A stretch of DNA of 27,408 nt from an uncultured Clostridium sp. (GTDB lineage: Bacteria > Bacillota > Clostridia > TANB77 > CAG-508). Shown here piece after piece: positions 16,455-23,910 of the stretch. The translations under genes were made by a program, and so were the position numbers. Below the pieces are notes generated by a model. The model made no database searches. It was given only the letters and a program-made list of their open reading frames with translations, and had not been told where the DNA came from. The stretch is taken from the NCBI GenBank assembly GCA_900556975.1, contig USQZ01000022.1, positions 1-27,408 on the forward strand, in the 5' to 3' direction. Numbering within the stretch: the stretch's first letter is position 1; every line of letters starts with the position of its first letter.

Positions 16455-17813
16455 ATGGCTAAAACGAATACAGTATTTTTTTGCAATGAGTGTGGTTACG
16501 AGTCGGCTAAATGGCTTGGAAAATGCCCTGCATGTAATGCATGGAACACGTTTGTAGAAGAAAAAATTACAAAGCAGGGGAGCAATAAAGGAGTAGTTAC
16601 AAAGTCTCCTGATCCTGTTTCTTTGAAATCAATAGAGCAAATAAGCATTTCTAGAATTAGTTCTGGTTTTGATGAGCTAGATAGAGTTTTAGGTGGAGGA
16701 TTTGTTAATGGTTCTTTAACTCTTCTGGGGGGAGAACCTGGTATTGGTAAATCCACATTAATACTACAAATTTGTGATAAGTTCAAAACTGATGGTACTG
16801 TTTTATATGTATCTGGTGAAGAGTCAGCTGAGCAAATAAAAATTAGAGCTGATAGACTTGGAATTAACAAGGATAATATTATGTTTTTAGGTGAAACTGA
16901 TATTAATAATATAGAAAATGCTATTGAAAAAATGGAACCCAAGCTAGTTATAATTGATTCTATTCAAACAATGTATTCAGATGAAATAACATCGGCTCCT
17001 GGTAGTGTTAGTCAAGTTAGAGAAATTACAGCTAGAGTAATGAAAATGTGCAAGATGAAAGGAATTACTACTGTAATAATTGGACATGTTACAAAAGATG
17101 GAACTATTGCTGGACCTAGAGTTTTGGAACATATGGTTGATGCGGTTTTATATATAGAAGGTGAAAGATATTTTTCTTATAGAGTTGTACGCGGGGTAAA
17201 AAATAGATTCGGTTCAACAAATGAAATTGGGATGTTTGAAATGCGTAATGAAGGGATGGTTGAAATTACTAATCCTTCAAGCGTTCTTCTTACTGAAAGA
17301 GATGACAATCCTCCTGGTTCTGTGATTGTTGCGAGTTTGGAAGGAACACGACCTATTTTGATTGAGCTTCAAGCATTAACAAGTACTACAGTTTTTGGAA
17401 TGCCAAGAAGGACTGCAAATGGATTGGATTATAATAGAGTTACATTATTAATAGCAGTTTTAGAAAAAATAGGTGGAGTTAATTTAGGAAACCAAGATGT
17501 GTATATGAATATTGTTGGTGGAATAAAGATTAACGAACCTGCTCTTGACCTTGGAATTATTTTATCAGCAGCTTCTAGTTTTAAGAATATTAGTATTTCT
17601 AAGGATGTAGCTGTTATAGGTGAGGTTGGATTAACTGGTGAAATTAGATCTGTTAATATGATTGAGAAGAGATTAAAAGAGGTTGAAAAAATGGGATTAA
17701 AAACTTGCATAATTCCGGAAACTAATAAAAAACTATTGAAAGAAAAATTCAAATTAGATATAATAGGCTGCAAGGATATCATTGATGCTATGAAATTTTT
17801 GAAGTTGAAATAG
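16455..17813 (+). CDS. radA: DNA repair protein RadA/Sms
   Basis: RadA is a RecA-like helicase that extends and processes recombination intermediates. 452 residues: N-terminal zinc finger CNEC...CPAC (Cys 10, 13, 24, 27), Walker A GGEPGIGKS (92-100), ESAEQIKIRADRLG, Walker B-region LVIIDSIQTMYS, the RadA signature KNRFG (249-253), and a C-terminal Lon-protease-like domain (LDLGIILSAASS) lacking protease activity in this family. Start: an upstream ATG at 16449 directly abuts the AAAGGAGG box; ATG 16455 gives 6-nt spacing and the family N-terminus MAKTNTVFFC. It is probably co-transcribed with the GH15 gene in front. Confidence 0.97.
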   Translation: MAKTNTVFFCNECGYESAKWLGKCPACNAWNTFVEEKITKQGSNKGVVTKSPDPVSLKSIEQISISRISSGFDELDRVLGGGFVNGSLTLLGGEPGIGKSTLILQICDKFKTDGTVLYVSGEESAEQIKIRADRLGINKDNIMFLGETDINNIENAIEKMEPKLVIIDSIQTMYSDEITSAPGSVSQVREITARVMKMCKMKGITTVIIGHVTKDGTIAGPRVLEHMVDAVLYIEGERYFSYRVVRGVKNRFGSTNEIGMFEMRNEGMVEITNPSSVLLTERDDNPPGSVIVASLEGTRPILIELQALTSTTVFGMPRRTANGLDYNRVTLLIAVLEKIGGVNLGNQDVYMNIVGGIKINEPALDLGIILSAASSFKNISISKDVAVIGEVGLTGEIRSVNMIEKRLKEVEKMGLKTCIIPETNKKLLKEKFKLDIIGCKDIIDAMKFLKLK

Positions 17814-17849
17814 CATTAAATTTATGACAAAAATGAAAGAGAGGATACT

Positions 17850-18725
17850 ATGGAAAAGGTTAAAAAGATACTATTGATACTAATTGTATTAGTACTAATT
17901 TGTGCTATTGGATGGGTTTCTATAAATTTTGTATTAAGTAAGACAGATAAAAAATCAAATCCAGTTGTAACTATGGAAGTTGAAGGATATGGAACAATTA
18001 AAGTAGAATTATATCCTGATATGGCTCCTAATACAGTTAAGAATTTTGTAAAGTTAGCTCAGAGAGGTTTTTATAATGAAAAAACTTTTACTGATATAGA
18101 AGATGGATTAATTCGTGGTGGATTAACTGAAACAGAAAATTCAGATGGAACTACTAAACTTGAAGGTCCAAAATTAAGTAATTTACATGACTTAGCTGAT
18201 GGAGAAAAAGATACAGAATATTCAATTAAAGGTGAATTTATAGAAAATGGATTTAATACAAATACTTTATCTCATCAAAGAGGTACTATTTCAATGTATA
18301 GAAAAACATATAATGATTATCAACAAGAAATGGCAATGGTTCAAATGATGGGATATTCAAGTTATGTTGATACTTTATTAAATGAATTATATGATTCACA
18401 AAGTGGAGGTTTCTTTATTACAACTGAAGATAAAACATCTTTAGATGGAACATATACTGCATTTGGTAGAGTTATTGAAGGAATGGATATTGTAGATGCA
18501 ATTTCTAAAGTTGAGTTACAAAAATCTACAGCAGATGATGGAACAGAAACTACTACAACTAAGCCTGTTACTGCTCCAGTTATAAAAAGTGTAACTGTTG
18601 AGACATATGGCGTAGATTATGGAGATCCTGAAGTAAGAGATTCATTTGATTTTGATGCAATATTCAGTATGTTCATGCAAAATTATATGAAATCATCAGG
18701 AACGTCAACTTCTTTAAATCAATAA
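17850..18725 (+). CDS. Membrane-anchored cyclophilin-type peptidyl-prolyl isomerase, altered active site
   Basis: 291 residues: one N-terminal membrane helix (~5-28, ILLILIVLVLICAIGWVSIN) followed by an extracytoplasmic cyclophilin-like domain. Recognisable family elements are GTIKVELYPDMAPNTVKNFV, LAQRGFYN, RGTISM, GGFFIT and LDGTYTAFGRVIEGMDIVDAI. The catalytic-arginine motif FHRV...QGGD of active cyclophilins reads FTDIEDGLIRGG, so the usual Arg is missing, and a ~60-residue insertion with acidic and Met-rich stretches (QQEMAMVQMMGYSSYVD) splits the domain. It may fold exported proteins weakly or act as a binding scaffold. ATG 17850 follows AGAGAGG-like purines. It lies 36 bp after radA and 17 bp before the pilin-like gene. 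Confidence 0.88.
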   Translation: MEKVKKILLILIVLVLICAIGWVSINFVLSKTDKKSNPVVTMEVEGYGTIKVELYPDMAPNTVKNFVKLAQRGFYNEKTFTDIEDGLIRGGLTETENSDGTTKLEGPKLSNLHDLADGEKDTEYSIKGEFIENGFNTNTLSHQRGTISMYRKTYNDYQQEMAMVQMMGYSSYVDTLLNELYDSQSGGFFITTEDKTSLDGTYTAFGRVIEGMDIVDAISKVELQKSTADDGTETTTTKPVTAPVIKSVTVETYGVDYGDPEVRDSFDFDAIFSMFMQNYMKSSGTSTSLNQ

Positions 18726-18742
18726 ATATTGGAGAGATGAAT

Positions 18743-19204
18743 ATGATAAAAAGTGAAAATGGAATTACATTTTTCCTTTTGATAGTTACTGTTATAGTTT
18801 TGATTATAATAGGTACTGCAGCAGCTGCTTCTGGAATATCTACTTATAAAAATGCACAGGTAAAACTTTATTTGAAAGAGATGGATGCAATTAAGGAAAA
18901 AGTAGGTTTATATGAAGAAAGAGCTGGGGTTAATCCAGATTTAGATTTAGCTACAATTGGGTTAGATGTTACTGAAAGTGATGAGGCTGTTGATTTACTT
19001 AAAAAGTTAGGTATAGGTGAGGATGAGTATTCTAATTATAGGTATTTATCTTCTGGTGCTATTAAGTCTGAATTGGGATTAGAGAATATAAGTAAGAGTG
19101 TTGTTATAAATGTTAATACTAAGAAGATTTATTCGATTACTCCTGCTAAGTATGATAATAATTTGTATTATTCTGCAGATGATTTGAGAAATAGTTTTAA
19201 ATAA
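18743..19204 (+). CDS. Type IV pilin-like (class III signal) protein
   Basis: 153 residues. It begins MIKSENGITFFLLIVTVIVL, a prepilin-type leader: short charged start, Gly before the expected cleavage, Ile as the new first residue, then ~22 hydrophobic residues continuing into a helix (STYKNAQVKLYLKEMDAIKEKVGLYEE), typical of pilins and pseudopilins. The conserved Glu at mature position 5 is absent. The C-terminal ~90 residues form a small acidic domain (EYSNYRYLSSGAIKSELGLENI, ~86-107, shortened here). ATG 18737 touches the GGAGAG box, so ATG 18743 (6-nt spacing) is the better start. No prepilin peptidase, assembly ATPase or other pilin is in the window, so it must use machinery encoded elsewhere. 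A terminator follows. Confidence 0.75.
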   Translation: MIKSENGITFFLLIVTVIVLIIIGTAAAASGISTYKNAQVKLYLKEMDAIKEKVGLYEERAGVNPDLDLATIGLDVTESDEAVDLLKKLGIGEDEYSNYRYLSSGAIKSELGLENISKSVVINVNTKKIYSITPAKYDNNLYYSADDLRNSFK

Positions 19205-19205
19205 A

Positions 19206-19233
19206 AAAATTGCTTTTTTAAGCAATTTTTTTT
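19206..19233 (+). terminator. Terminator after the pilin-like gene
   Basis: AAAATTGCTT (19206-19215), loop TTTT, AAGCAATTTT (19220-19229), continuing as a T run to ~19233. Starts 2 bp past the stop codon. Confidence 0.9.
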
Positions 19234-19279
19234 ATTTAAAACATTATTCCTAATTTAATAATTCAGTATTTTATAAATT

Positions 19280-19452
19280 AAAAGGAAAAAATAATATGAA
19301 AATTTTCTCACACCTTGCTGTCGCATTCCTCGTAATTGAAAATAAAAATTAAAATTTTTATTTTCAAACGGGTAGAATGCTTCAATCGAACTCACTTCGT
19401 TCGTTTGGTCCCTGCGCGGTGATTCAAAAATTTTATATTTTTTTTTCCTTTT
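19280..19452 (+). repeat. Structured intergenic repeat, copy C
   Basis: 173 bp, with the conserved CACACCTTGCTGTCGC (19309-19324), TGCTTCAATCG (from 19379) and CTGCGCGGTG (19412-19421). The outer arms (19280-19314 and 19418-19452) pair imperfectly and have a sequence unlike those of A or D. The inner stem is GCATTC (19323-19328) / GAATGC (19375-19380) in place of GCAATCTT/AAGATTGC in A. The apical hairpin is TTGAAAATAAAAATT (19336-19350) with its perfect complement at 19353-19367. A side hairpin CGAAC / GTTCG lies in the 3' half. Confidence 0.8.
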
Positions 19453-19493
19453 CTATTTTAATAACTAATATATTGAAAAATTACGGTAAAACC

Positions 19494-19522
19494 TTGACAA
19501 ATTGGGGAAAATGTTGTAAAGT
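19494..19522 (+). promoter_or_regulatory. Promoter of the ylxM-ffh operon
   Basis: Perfect -35 TTGACA (19494-19499), 17-bp spacer, TAAAGT (19517-19522). Leader ~25 nt to the ylxM start. It lies just downstream of repeat C. Confidence 0.65.
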
Positions 19523-19553
19523 ATATTAGCATTACAAAAAAGAGGTGATTGTC

Positions 19554-19901
19554 ATGGATAAAAATATTAAAATGAGTATACTTTGTCAGATATATGGCAA
19601 ATTATTAACTGAAAAACAATATCAAGTTCTTGATGATTACTATAACAACGATTTATCACTTTCAGAGATTGCTGAGAATTTAAATATTACAAGGCAAGCT
19701 GTTAGAGATAATATAAAAAAGGGGGAAAATAAACTTTTCGAATACGAAGAAAAGTTGGATGTTATGAAGAAAACAATTGAGCAAGAAGAAAAGATTGCAA
19801 TTATATTATCTGAGATAAATAAAATTCAATCTAAATCTTCTGACAAAGAGGTTGGAGAGATTTTAAATCATATCCGCCATGAGTTAAATTGCTTGGTTTA
19901 A
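19554..19901 (+). CDS. ylxM: YlxM-family helix-turn-helix protein of the SRP operon
   Basis: 115 residues, with an HTH similar to sigma-70 region 4: LTEKQYQVLDDYYNNDLSLS then EIAENLNITRQAVRDNIKKG (~20-57), followed by a helical C-terminus. Proteins of this family are regularly encoded before ffh and are thought to modulate the signal recognition particle. Start: the frame is open to a GTG at 19545 inside AGAGGTGAT, which is itself the ribosome binding site, so ATG 19554 is correct. A ~110-bp gap with two hairpins separates it from ffh. Confidence 0.93.
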   Translation: MDKNIKMSILCQIYGKLLTEKQYQVLDDYYNNDLSLSEIAENLNITRQAVRDNIKKGENKLFEYEEKLDVMKKTIEQEEKIAIILSEINKIQSKSSDKEVGEILNHIRHELNCLV

Positions 19902-19927
19902 AATTAGACATTAGTGAGTAAACAATC

Positions 19928-19996
19928 AGAAAACGGAAAACTGATTAAAAATGCAAAAGTGAAGAAATTGCCAAAGGTTCCGTTAAATTGGCAGTT
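19928..19996 (+). promoter_or_regulatory. Two hairpins in the ylxM-ffh spacer
   Basis: AATCAG / CTGATT (around 19924-19946) and a second stem TGCCAA / TTGGCA (around 19969-19993) lie back to back without a T run, the second ending ~18 nt before the ffh ATG. They could be processing sites or a translational control element within the operon; terminators are unlikely without U tracts. Confidence 0.35.
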
Positions 19997-20010
19997 GAAG
20001 GGAGAAAAAT

Positions 20011-21378
20011 ATGGCTTTTGAAGGATTGTCATCTCGATTACAAGAAATAACTAGAAAATTAAAGGGCAAAGCTAGAATTACAGAATCTGATTTAAAAGAG
20101 GTTTTACGTGAAGTAAAATTTGCTTTATTGGATGCTGATGTTAACTACAAAATTGTAAAAGATTTTGTTAAAGTAATTGAAGAGAAAGCTTTGGGACAGG
20201 ATGTTCTTAAGTCATTAACTCCAGGACAACAAGTTATAAAAATTGTTAAAGATGAATTAGTCGATTTATTAGGTGGAGAAAGTAGTAAAATTAATTTTAC
20301 ATCTAACCCTCCAACAATTATAATGCTTGTTGGTTTGCAAGGTTCTGGTAAGACAACCACTGCAGGAAAGCTTGCTAATCTAATTAGAAAACAAGGAAAA
20401 AATCCTTTATTAGTTGCATGTGATGTGTATAGGCCTGCCGCTATAAAACAGTTACAGGTTGTTGGAAAACAATTAAATGTTCCTGTTTATGCAAATGAGC
20501 AGACAAAGGATGTTGTAATGATTGCGAAACAAGCTATTAACGTAGCTATTTCAAAATTAAATGATGTTATTATCTTAGATACTGCTGGTAGACTTCATAT
20601 TGATGAAGAATTAATGCAAGAACTTAAGAATTTGAAATCTAGTGTTAAACCACATGAAATATTATTAGTAGTTGATTCTATGACAGGTCAAGATGCTGTT
20701 AATGTTGCTGAAACATTTAACAACAACTTAGGAATTGATGGAGTTGTTCTTACTAAGTTAGATGGTGATACTAGAGGTGGTGCTGCATTATCAGTAAAGA
20801 AAGTTACTGGAAAGCCAATTAAGTTTGCAGCTACTGGTGAAAAGTTAAGTGATATTGAAGAATTTCATCCTGATAGAATGGCATCAAGAATTTTAGGAAT
20901 GGGTGATGTTTTATCAATTATAGAAAAAGCTGAAGAAACTTTTGATGAAGAAGAAGCTCTAAAAATGGAGAAGAAACTTAGAAAGCAAAAGTTTGATTTA
21001 GAGGATTATTTAGCACAATTAAGACAAGTTAAAAAAATGGGTTCATTTTCTTCTATTTTGAAAATGTTGCCTGGTATGGGAAACTTGAAAAACATTCAAA
21101 TTGATGATAAAGAATTCGATAAAGTTGAAGCTATGATTTGTTCAATGACACTTGAAGAAAGAAGAAATCCAAAGATTTTGAATGGTAGCAGAAGACTTAG
21201 AATTGCAAAAGGTAGTGGAACAACAGTACAAGATATTAATAAATTTATAAATTCTTTTGAAATGACACAAAAAATGATGAAGAAGTTAACTAATAACAAA
21301 GGTGCCATGAAAAAGATGATGAGAGGATTAGATGATGGTAATTTCGATATAGGAGATATTACTAAAAATCTAAAATAA
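20011..21378 (+). CDS. ffh: Signal recognition particle GTPase Ffh
   Basis: Ffh binds signal sequences emerging from ribosomes and, with 4.5S RNA and FtsY, delivers them to the membrane. 455 residues: helical N domain (1-~90), GTPase G domain with G1 GLQGSGKTT (108-116), DVYRPAAIKQL, G3 DTAGRLHIDEEL, G4 TKLDGDTRGG, and the Met-rich M domain (~300-455, MKKLTNNKGAMKKMMRG) including RRNPKILNGSRRLRIAKGSG for RNA contact. Length and order are standard. GGGAGAAA precedes the ATG. Confidence 0.98.
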   Translation: MAFEGLSSRLQEITRKLKGKARITESDLKEVLREVKFALLDADVNYKIVKDFVKVIEEKALGQDVLKSLTPGQQVIKIVKDELVDLLGGESSKINFTSNPPTIIMLVGLQGSGKTTTAGKLANLIRKQGKNPLLVACDVYRPAAIKQLQVVGKQLNVPVYANEQTKDVVMIAKQAINVAISKLNDVIILDTAGRLHIDEELMQELKNLKSSVKPHEILLVVDSMTGQDAVNVAETFNNNLGIDGVVLTKLDGDTRGGAALSVKKVTGKPIKFAATGEKLSDIEEFHPDRMASRILGMGDVLSIIEKAEETFDEEEALKMEKKLRKQKFDLEDYLAQLRQVKKMGSFSSILKMLPGMGNLKNIQIDDKEFDKVEAMICSMTLEERRNPKILNGSRRLRIAKGSGTTVQDINKFINSFEMTQKMMKKLTNNKGAMKKMMRGLDDGNFDIGDITKNLK

Positions 21379-21435
21379 TGTTGTTATTAAATTTTTAATT
21401 TTAATAAATAAGAAATTTTTTGGGAGGTGAAATTT

Positions 21436-21669
21436 ATGGTAAAAATAAGATTACAAAGAGAAGGAAAGAAAAAAGCTCCTTTCTATCATATAGTTGTTGC
21501 TGATTCAAGAAGAGCTAGAGATGGAAGAATAATTGAAAAAATAGGAACTTATGATCCAATGACAGATCCTTCAACAGTTGTTTTAGATAAAGCATTAGTT
21601 GAAAAATGGATTAAAAATGGTGCAAAACCAACTGATACAGTAAAAAGACTTATTGCTGAAGCTAAATAA
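21436..21669 (+). CDS. rpsP: Ribosomal protein bS16
   Basis: 77 residues, family signature VKIRLQREGKKKAPFYHIVV then ADSRRARDGR and IGTYDP. bS16 helps 30S assembly. The frame opens at a GTG (21427) that belongs to the ribosome binding site GGGAGGTG; ATG 21436 gives the standard N-terminus MVKIRLQR. It follows ffh after 57 bp. Confidence 0.97.
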   Translation: MVKIRLQREGKKKAPFYHIVVADSRRARDGRIIEKIGTYDPMTDPSTVVLDKALVEKWIKNGAKPTDTVKRLIAEAK

Positions 21670-21690
21670 TTATGTTAGGTGGTAAAAAGC

Positions 21691-21921
21691 ATGAAAGAAA
21701 TTTTAGAAGTAATGATTAAGAACCTTGTTGAAGATAAAGATTCTGTATCAATTAATGAAGTTGCTCAAGATTCAGAAATTAAATTTGAAGTTAGAGTTAA
21801 TGAAAAAGATATGGGAAGAGTTATTGGAAAAAAGGGAAAAATCGCACAATCAATAAGAACAGTAATGAAAGCTATTGCAGCAAAAGAAAATAAAAAAGTA
21901 AATATTGAATTTATTGATTAG
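21691..21921 (+). CDS. khpA: KH-domain RNA-binding protein KhpA
   Basis: 76 residues, a single KH domain: FEVRVNEKDMGRVIGKKGKI carries the GxxG loop (GKKG). KhpA, usually with KhpB/Jag, is a global RNA chaperone linked to cell-shape control. A GTG at 21679 is in frame but lies in the ribosome binding site; ATG 21691 (MKEILEVM) fits the family. The stop codon is 10 bp before the rimM start. Confidence 0.95.
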   Translation: MKEILEVMIKNLVEDKDSVSINEVAQDSEIKFEVRVNEKDMGRVIGKKGKIAQSIRTVMKAIAAKENKKVNIEFID

Positions 21922-21931
21922 GAAAGAAAAT

Positions 21932-22441
21932 ATGCAAGAGTATTTTGAAATTGGTCAAATTGTTAATACATCTGGACTTAAAGGTTTAGTTAAGGCAAAT
22001 CTTTTTACAGATGATATTACTAAAATTGAAGAATTTGATAAAGTAATAATTGAAAAAAATAAGAAACAAGAAGAATATGAAATCGAGGAAGTTAAATATC
22101 ATAAAAATCAAGCTTTAATAAAATTTAAAGGTATTGATAATATTGATGAAGCTGAAAAATTAAGAAATGCTTACATCAAAGTTCATCGTGATGATGAGCC
22201 GGAGCTCCCAGAAGATACATATTATATTGTTGATTTGATTGGTCTTGAAGTTTTTTCGGATGATGAACGTAAGTTAGGAATATTGAAAGATGTATATCCA
22301 ATTCCTTCAGGAGAACATGACATATATGTTGTGGACACTGGGGATAAAGAATTGTTGTTACCAGCAATTGGAGAGGTTATTATGAATATTGATATTGCTA
22401 ATAAGAAAATGATTGTTCATTTATTACCAGGATTAGAGTAA
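21932..22441 (+). CDS. rimM: Ribosome maturation factor RimM
   Basis: 169 residues. N-terminal RimM domain (EYFEIGQIVNTSGLKGLVKA, ~3-22) and C-terminal PRC-barrel (YIVDLIGLEVFSDDERKLG, LLLPAIGEVI). RimM binds uS19 during 30S assembly. The frame extends into khpA to a TTG at 21905; ATG 21932 after AGGAAAG is the conserved start. trmD follows, the usual order. Confidence 0.96.
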   Translation: MQEYFEIGQIVNTSGLKGLVKANLFTDDITKIEEFDKVIIEKNKKQEEYEIEEVKYHKNQALIKFKGIDNIDEAEKLRNAYIKVHRDDEPELPEDTYYIVDLIGLEVFSDDERKLGILKDVYPIPSGEHDIYVVDTGDKELLLPAIGEVIMNIDIANKKMIVHLLPGLE

Positions 22442-22455
22442 GAGGTGATGTTAAA

Positions 22456-23181
22456 ATGAAATTTGATGTTTTAACATTATTTCCAGAAATGTTCGAACCA
22501 TTAAAACAGAGTATTATTAAAAGAGCTTCTGAAAAGAAATTGATTGATATTAATTTAGTTAATATTAGAGATTTTTCAGAGGACAAACATAATAAAGTTG
22601 ATGATACTCCATATGGCGGAGGAGCAGGAATGCTTATGAAAGCTGATGTGGTCGACAGAGCATGTAATTCAGTAAAATCTGAGAATGCAAAAGTTATTTA
22701 TCTTACACCTCAAGGAAAGACATTGAATCAAAAGATTGTAAAAGATTTATCAAAACAAGAGCATTTAATATTACTTTGTGGTCATTATGAAGGTATTGAC
22801 CAGAGAGTATTAGATAAAATTGTAGATGAAGAAATTTCAATTGGAGATTATGTTTTAACTGGTGGAGAGTTACCAGCAATGGTATTGATAGATAGTGTTT
22901 CAAGATATGTTGAAGGAGTTTTATCTGATGGATCAACTGATGAAGAATCTTTTTCAAATGGTTTGTTAGAATATCCTCAATATACGAGACCAGAAGTTTT
23001 TGATAATGTAAAGGTTCCTGATGTTTTAATTTCAGGACACCATGAAAATATTCGTAAATGGCGAAGAGAAAGATCTTTGGAAAATACATTCAAAAAGAGA
23101 CCAGAAATGTTAGAAAATATAGTGCTAACTAAAAATGAGAAAGACTATATAGAAAAATTAAAGAAGGAGGTCCACGAGTAA
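22456..23181 (+). CDS. trmD: tRNA (guanine37-N1)-methyltransferase TrmD
   Basis: Methylates G37 of tRNAs reading CNN/GGN-type codons, preventing frameshifts. 241 residues with the SPOUT trefoil-knot motifs: FDVLTLFPEMF, YGGGAGM (53-59), LCGHYEGIDQRV and SIGDYVLTGGELPAMVLIDS, where SAM binds. ATG 22456 follows AGAGGTGAT. The stop codon overlaps the rplS ATG by one base (TAATG), and the rplS ribosome binding site lies inside trmD, so the two are translationally coupled. Confidence 0.98.
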   Translation: MKFDVLTLFPEMFEPLKQSIIKRASEKKLIDINLVNIRDFSEDKHNKVDDTPYGGGAGMLMKADVVDRACNSVKSENAKVIYLTPQGKTLNQKIVKDLSKQEHLILLCGHYEGIDQRVLDKIVDEEISIGDYVLTGGELPAMVLIDSVSRYVEGVLSDGSTDEESFSNGLLEYPQYTRPEVFDNVKVPDVLISGHHENIRKWRRERSLENTFKKRPEMLENIVLTKNEKDYIEKLKKEVHE

Positions 23182-23693
23182 TGGATATTATAAAATCAAT
23201 TGAACATGAACAACTAAAGAATAAGATTCCAGATTTACGTGTTGGTGATACAGTTAGAGTACACGTAAAGATTAAAGAAGGAAATAGAGAAAGAATCCAA
23301 GTATTTGAAGGAATTATAATTAAAAAACAAGGTGGAGGAGTTAATGCAACATTCACAGTAAGAAGAATTTCTTATGGTGTTGGTGTTGAAAAAACTTTCT
23401 TAGTTCACTCACCAAACGTTGAAAAAGTTGAGGTAACTAGAGTCGGTAAAGCTAGAAGAGCTAAATTATACTATTTAAGAGATAGAGTTGGTAAAGCTGC
23501 TAAGACTAAAGAGAAAGTAGGAGCAAGAATCGAAACAAGAGAAATCGTTGTTAAAGAAGAAGTTGTTCCAGGAGAAGCAGAAGTTGCTGAAGATGCTACA
23601 AACGTAGCTCCAGAAACAGTTGAAGCTCCAGTAGTTGAAGAAGTTAAAGCTGAAGAACCAGCTAAAGAAGAAGCAAAAGCTGATAAAAAATAA
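23181..23693 (+). CDS. rplS: Ribosomal protein bL19 with an acidic C-terminal extension
   Basis: 170 residues. The first ~115 are canonical bL19 (DLRVGDTVRVHVKIKEGNRE, FEGIIIKKQGGG, RRISYGVGVEKTFLVHSP, ARRAKLYYLRDRVGKAAKTK). bL19 sits at the 30S-50S interface. Residues ~120-170 are an extra Ala/Glu/Val/Pro-rich tail (VAPETVEAPVVEEVKAEEPA), absent from standard ~115-residue bL19, and its negative charge is unusual for a ribosomal protein. Codons remain AT-rich like the core, and there is no frameshift. AAGAAGGAGG (23161-23170) precedes the ATG by 10 nt. Confidence 0.97.
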   Translation: MDIIKSIEHEQLKNKIPDLRVGDTVRVHVKIKEGNRERIQVFEGIIIKKQGGGVNATFTVRRISYGVGVEKTFLVHSPNVEKVEVTRVGKARRAKLYYLRDRVGKAAKTKEKVGARIETREIVVKEEVVPGEAEVAEDATNVAPETVEAPVVEEVKAEEPAKEEAKADKK

Positions 23694-23700
23694 TTGAAAT

Positions 23701-23752
23701 AAAAGCGGGCTATGTATATATTTATTATAATTTTTCTAGGTCCGCTTTTGGT
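23701..23752 (+). terminator. Probable terminator of the rplS operon
   Basis: AAAAGCGG (23701-23708) pairs with CCGCTTTT (23742-23749), loop 33 nt and AT-rich, with a weak T/G tail. A stronger hairpin follows at 23798. Confidence 0.55.
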
Positions 23753-23797
23753 TTGCGCATGAAATTGCAAAGCTGATTTCTGTGCATTGCTATATTA

Positions 23798-23832
23798 AAA
23801 AAATTCCTAATTTTTATTAGGAATTTTTTTTG
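23798..23832 (+). terminator. Strong terminator between rplS and the surface-protein gene
   Basis: AAAAATTCCTAAT and ATTAGGAATTTTT form a perfect 13-bp stem around TTTT (arms in 23798-23829), ending in a T run. The A-rich 5' side means it could also act on the other strand. Confidence 0.88.
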
Positions 23833-23845
23833 CCTAAAATTAGTA

Positions 23846-23874
23846 TTGAAAAGTGCATTTTTTATATGTAAAAT
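23846..23874 (+). promoter_or_regulatory. Promoter of the VWA-like surface protein gene
   Basis: TTGAAA (23846-23851), 17-bp spacer, TAAAAT (23869-23874); leader ~30 nt to the ATG at 23911. Confidence 0.6.
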
Positions 23875-23910
23875 TATTTTAGAAAATATTTTATAAAGAG
23901 GAAGAAACAA

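Noticed and set aside
21679..21690. Upstream GTG start for khpA, and similar GTG/TTG starts for rpsP, ylxM, rimM and the GH15 gene
   Set aside because: In four cases the codon lies within the ribosome binding site, and for rimM it lies inside khpA; the downstream ATG fits spacing and family N-terminus.
23471..23770. Reverse-strand Ser/Thr/Ala-rich ORF
   Set aside because: Antisense to the repetitive bL19 tail; its composition is that of the reverse-complemented tail.
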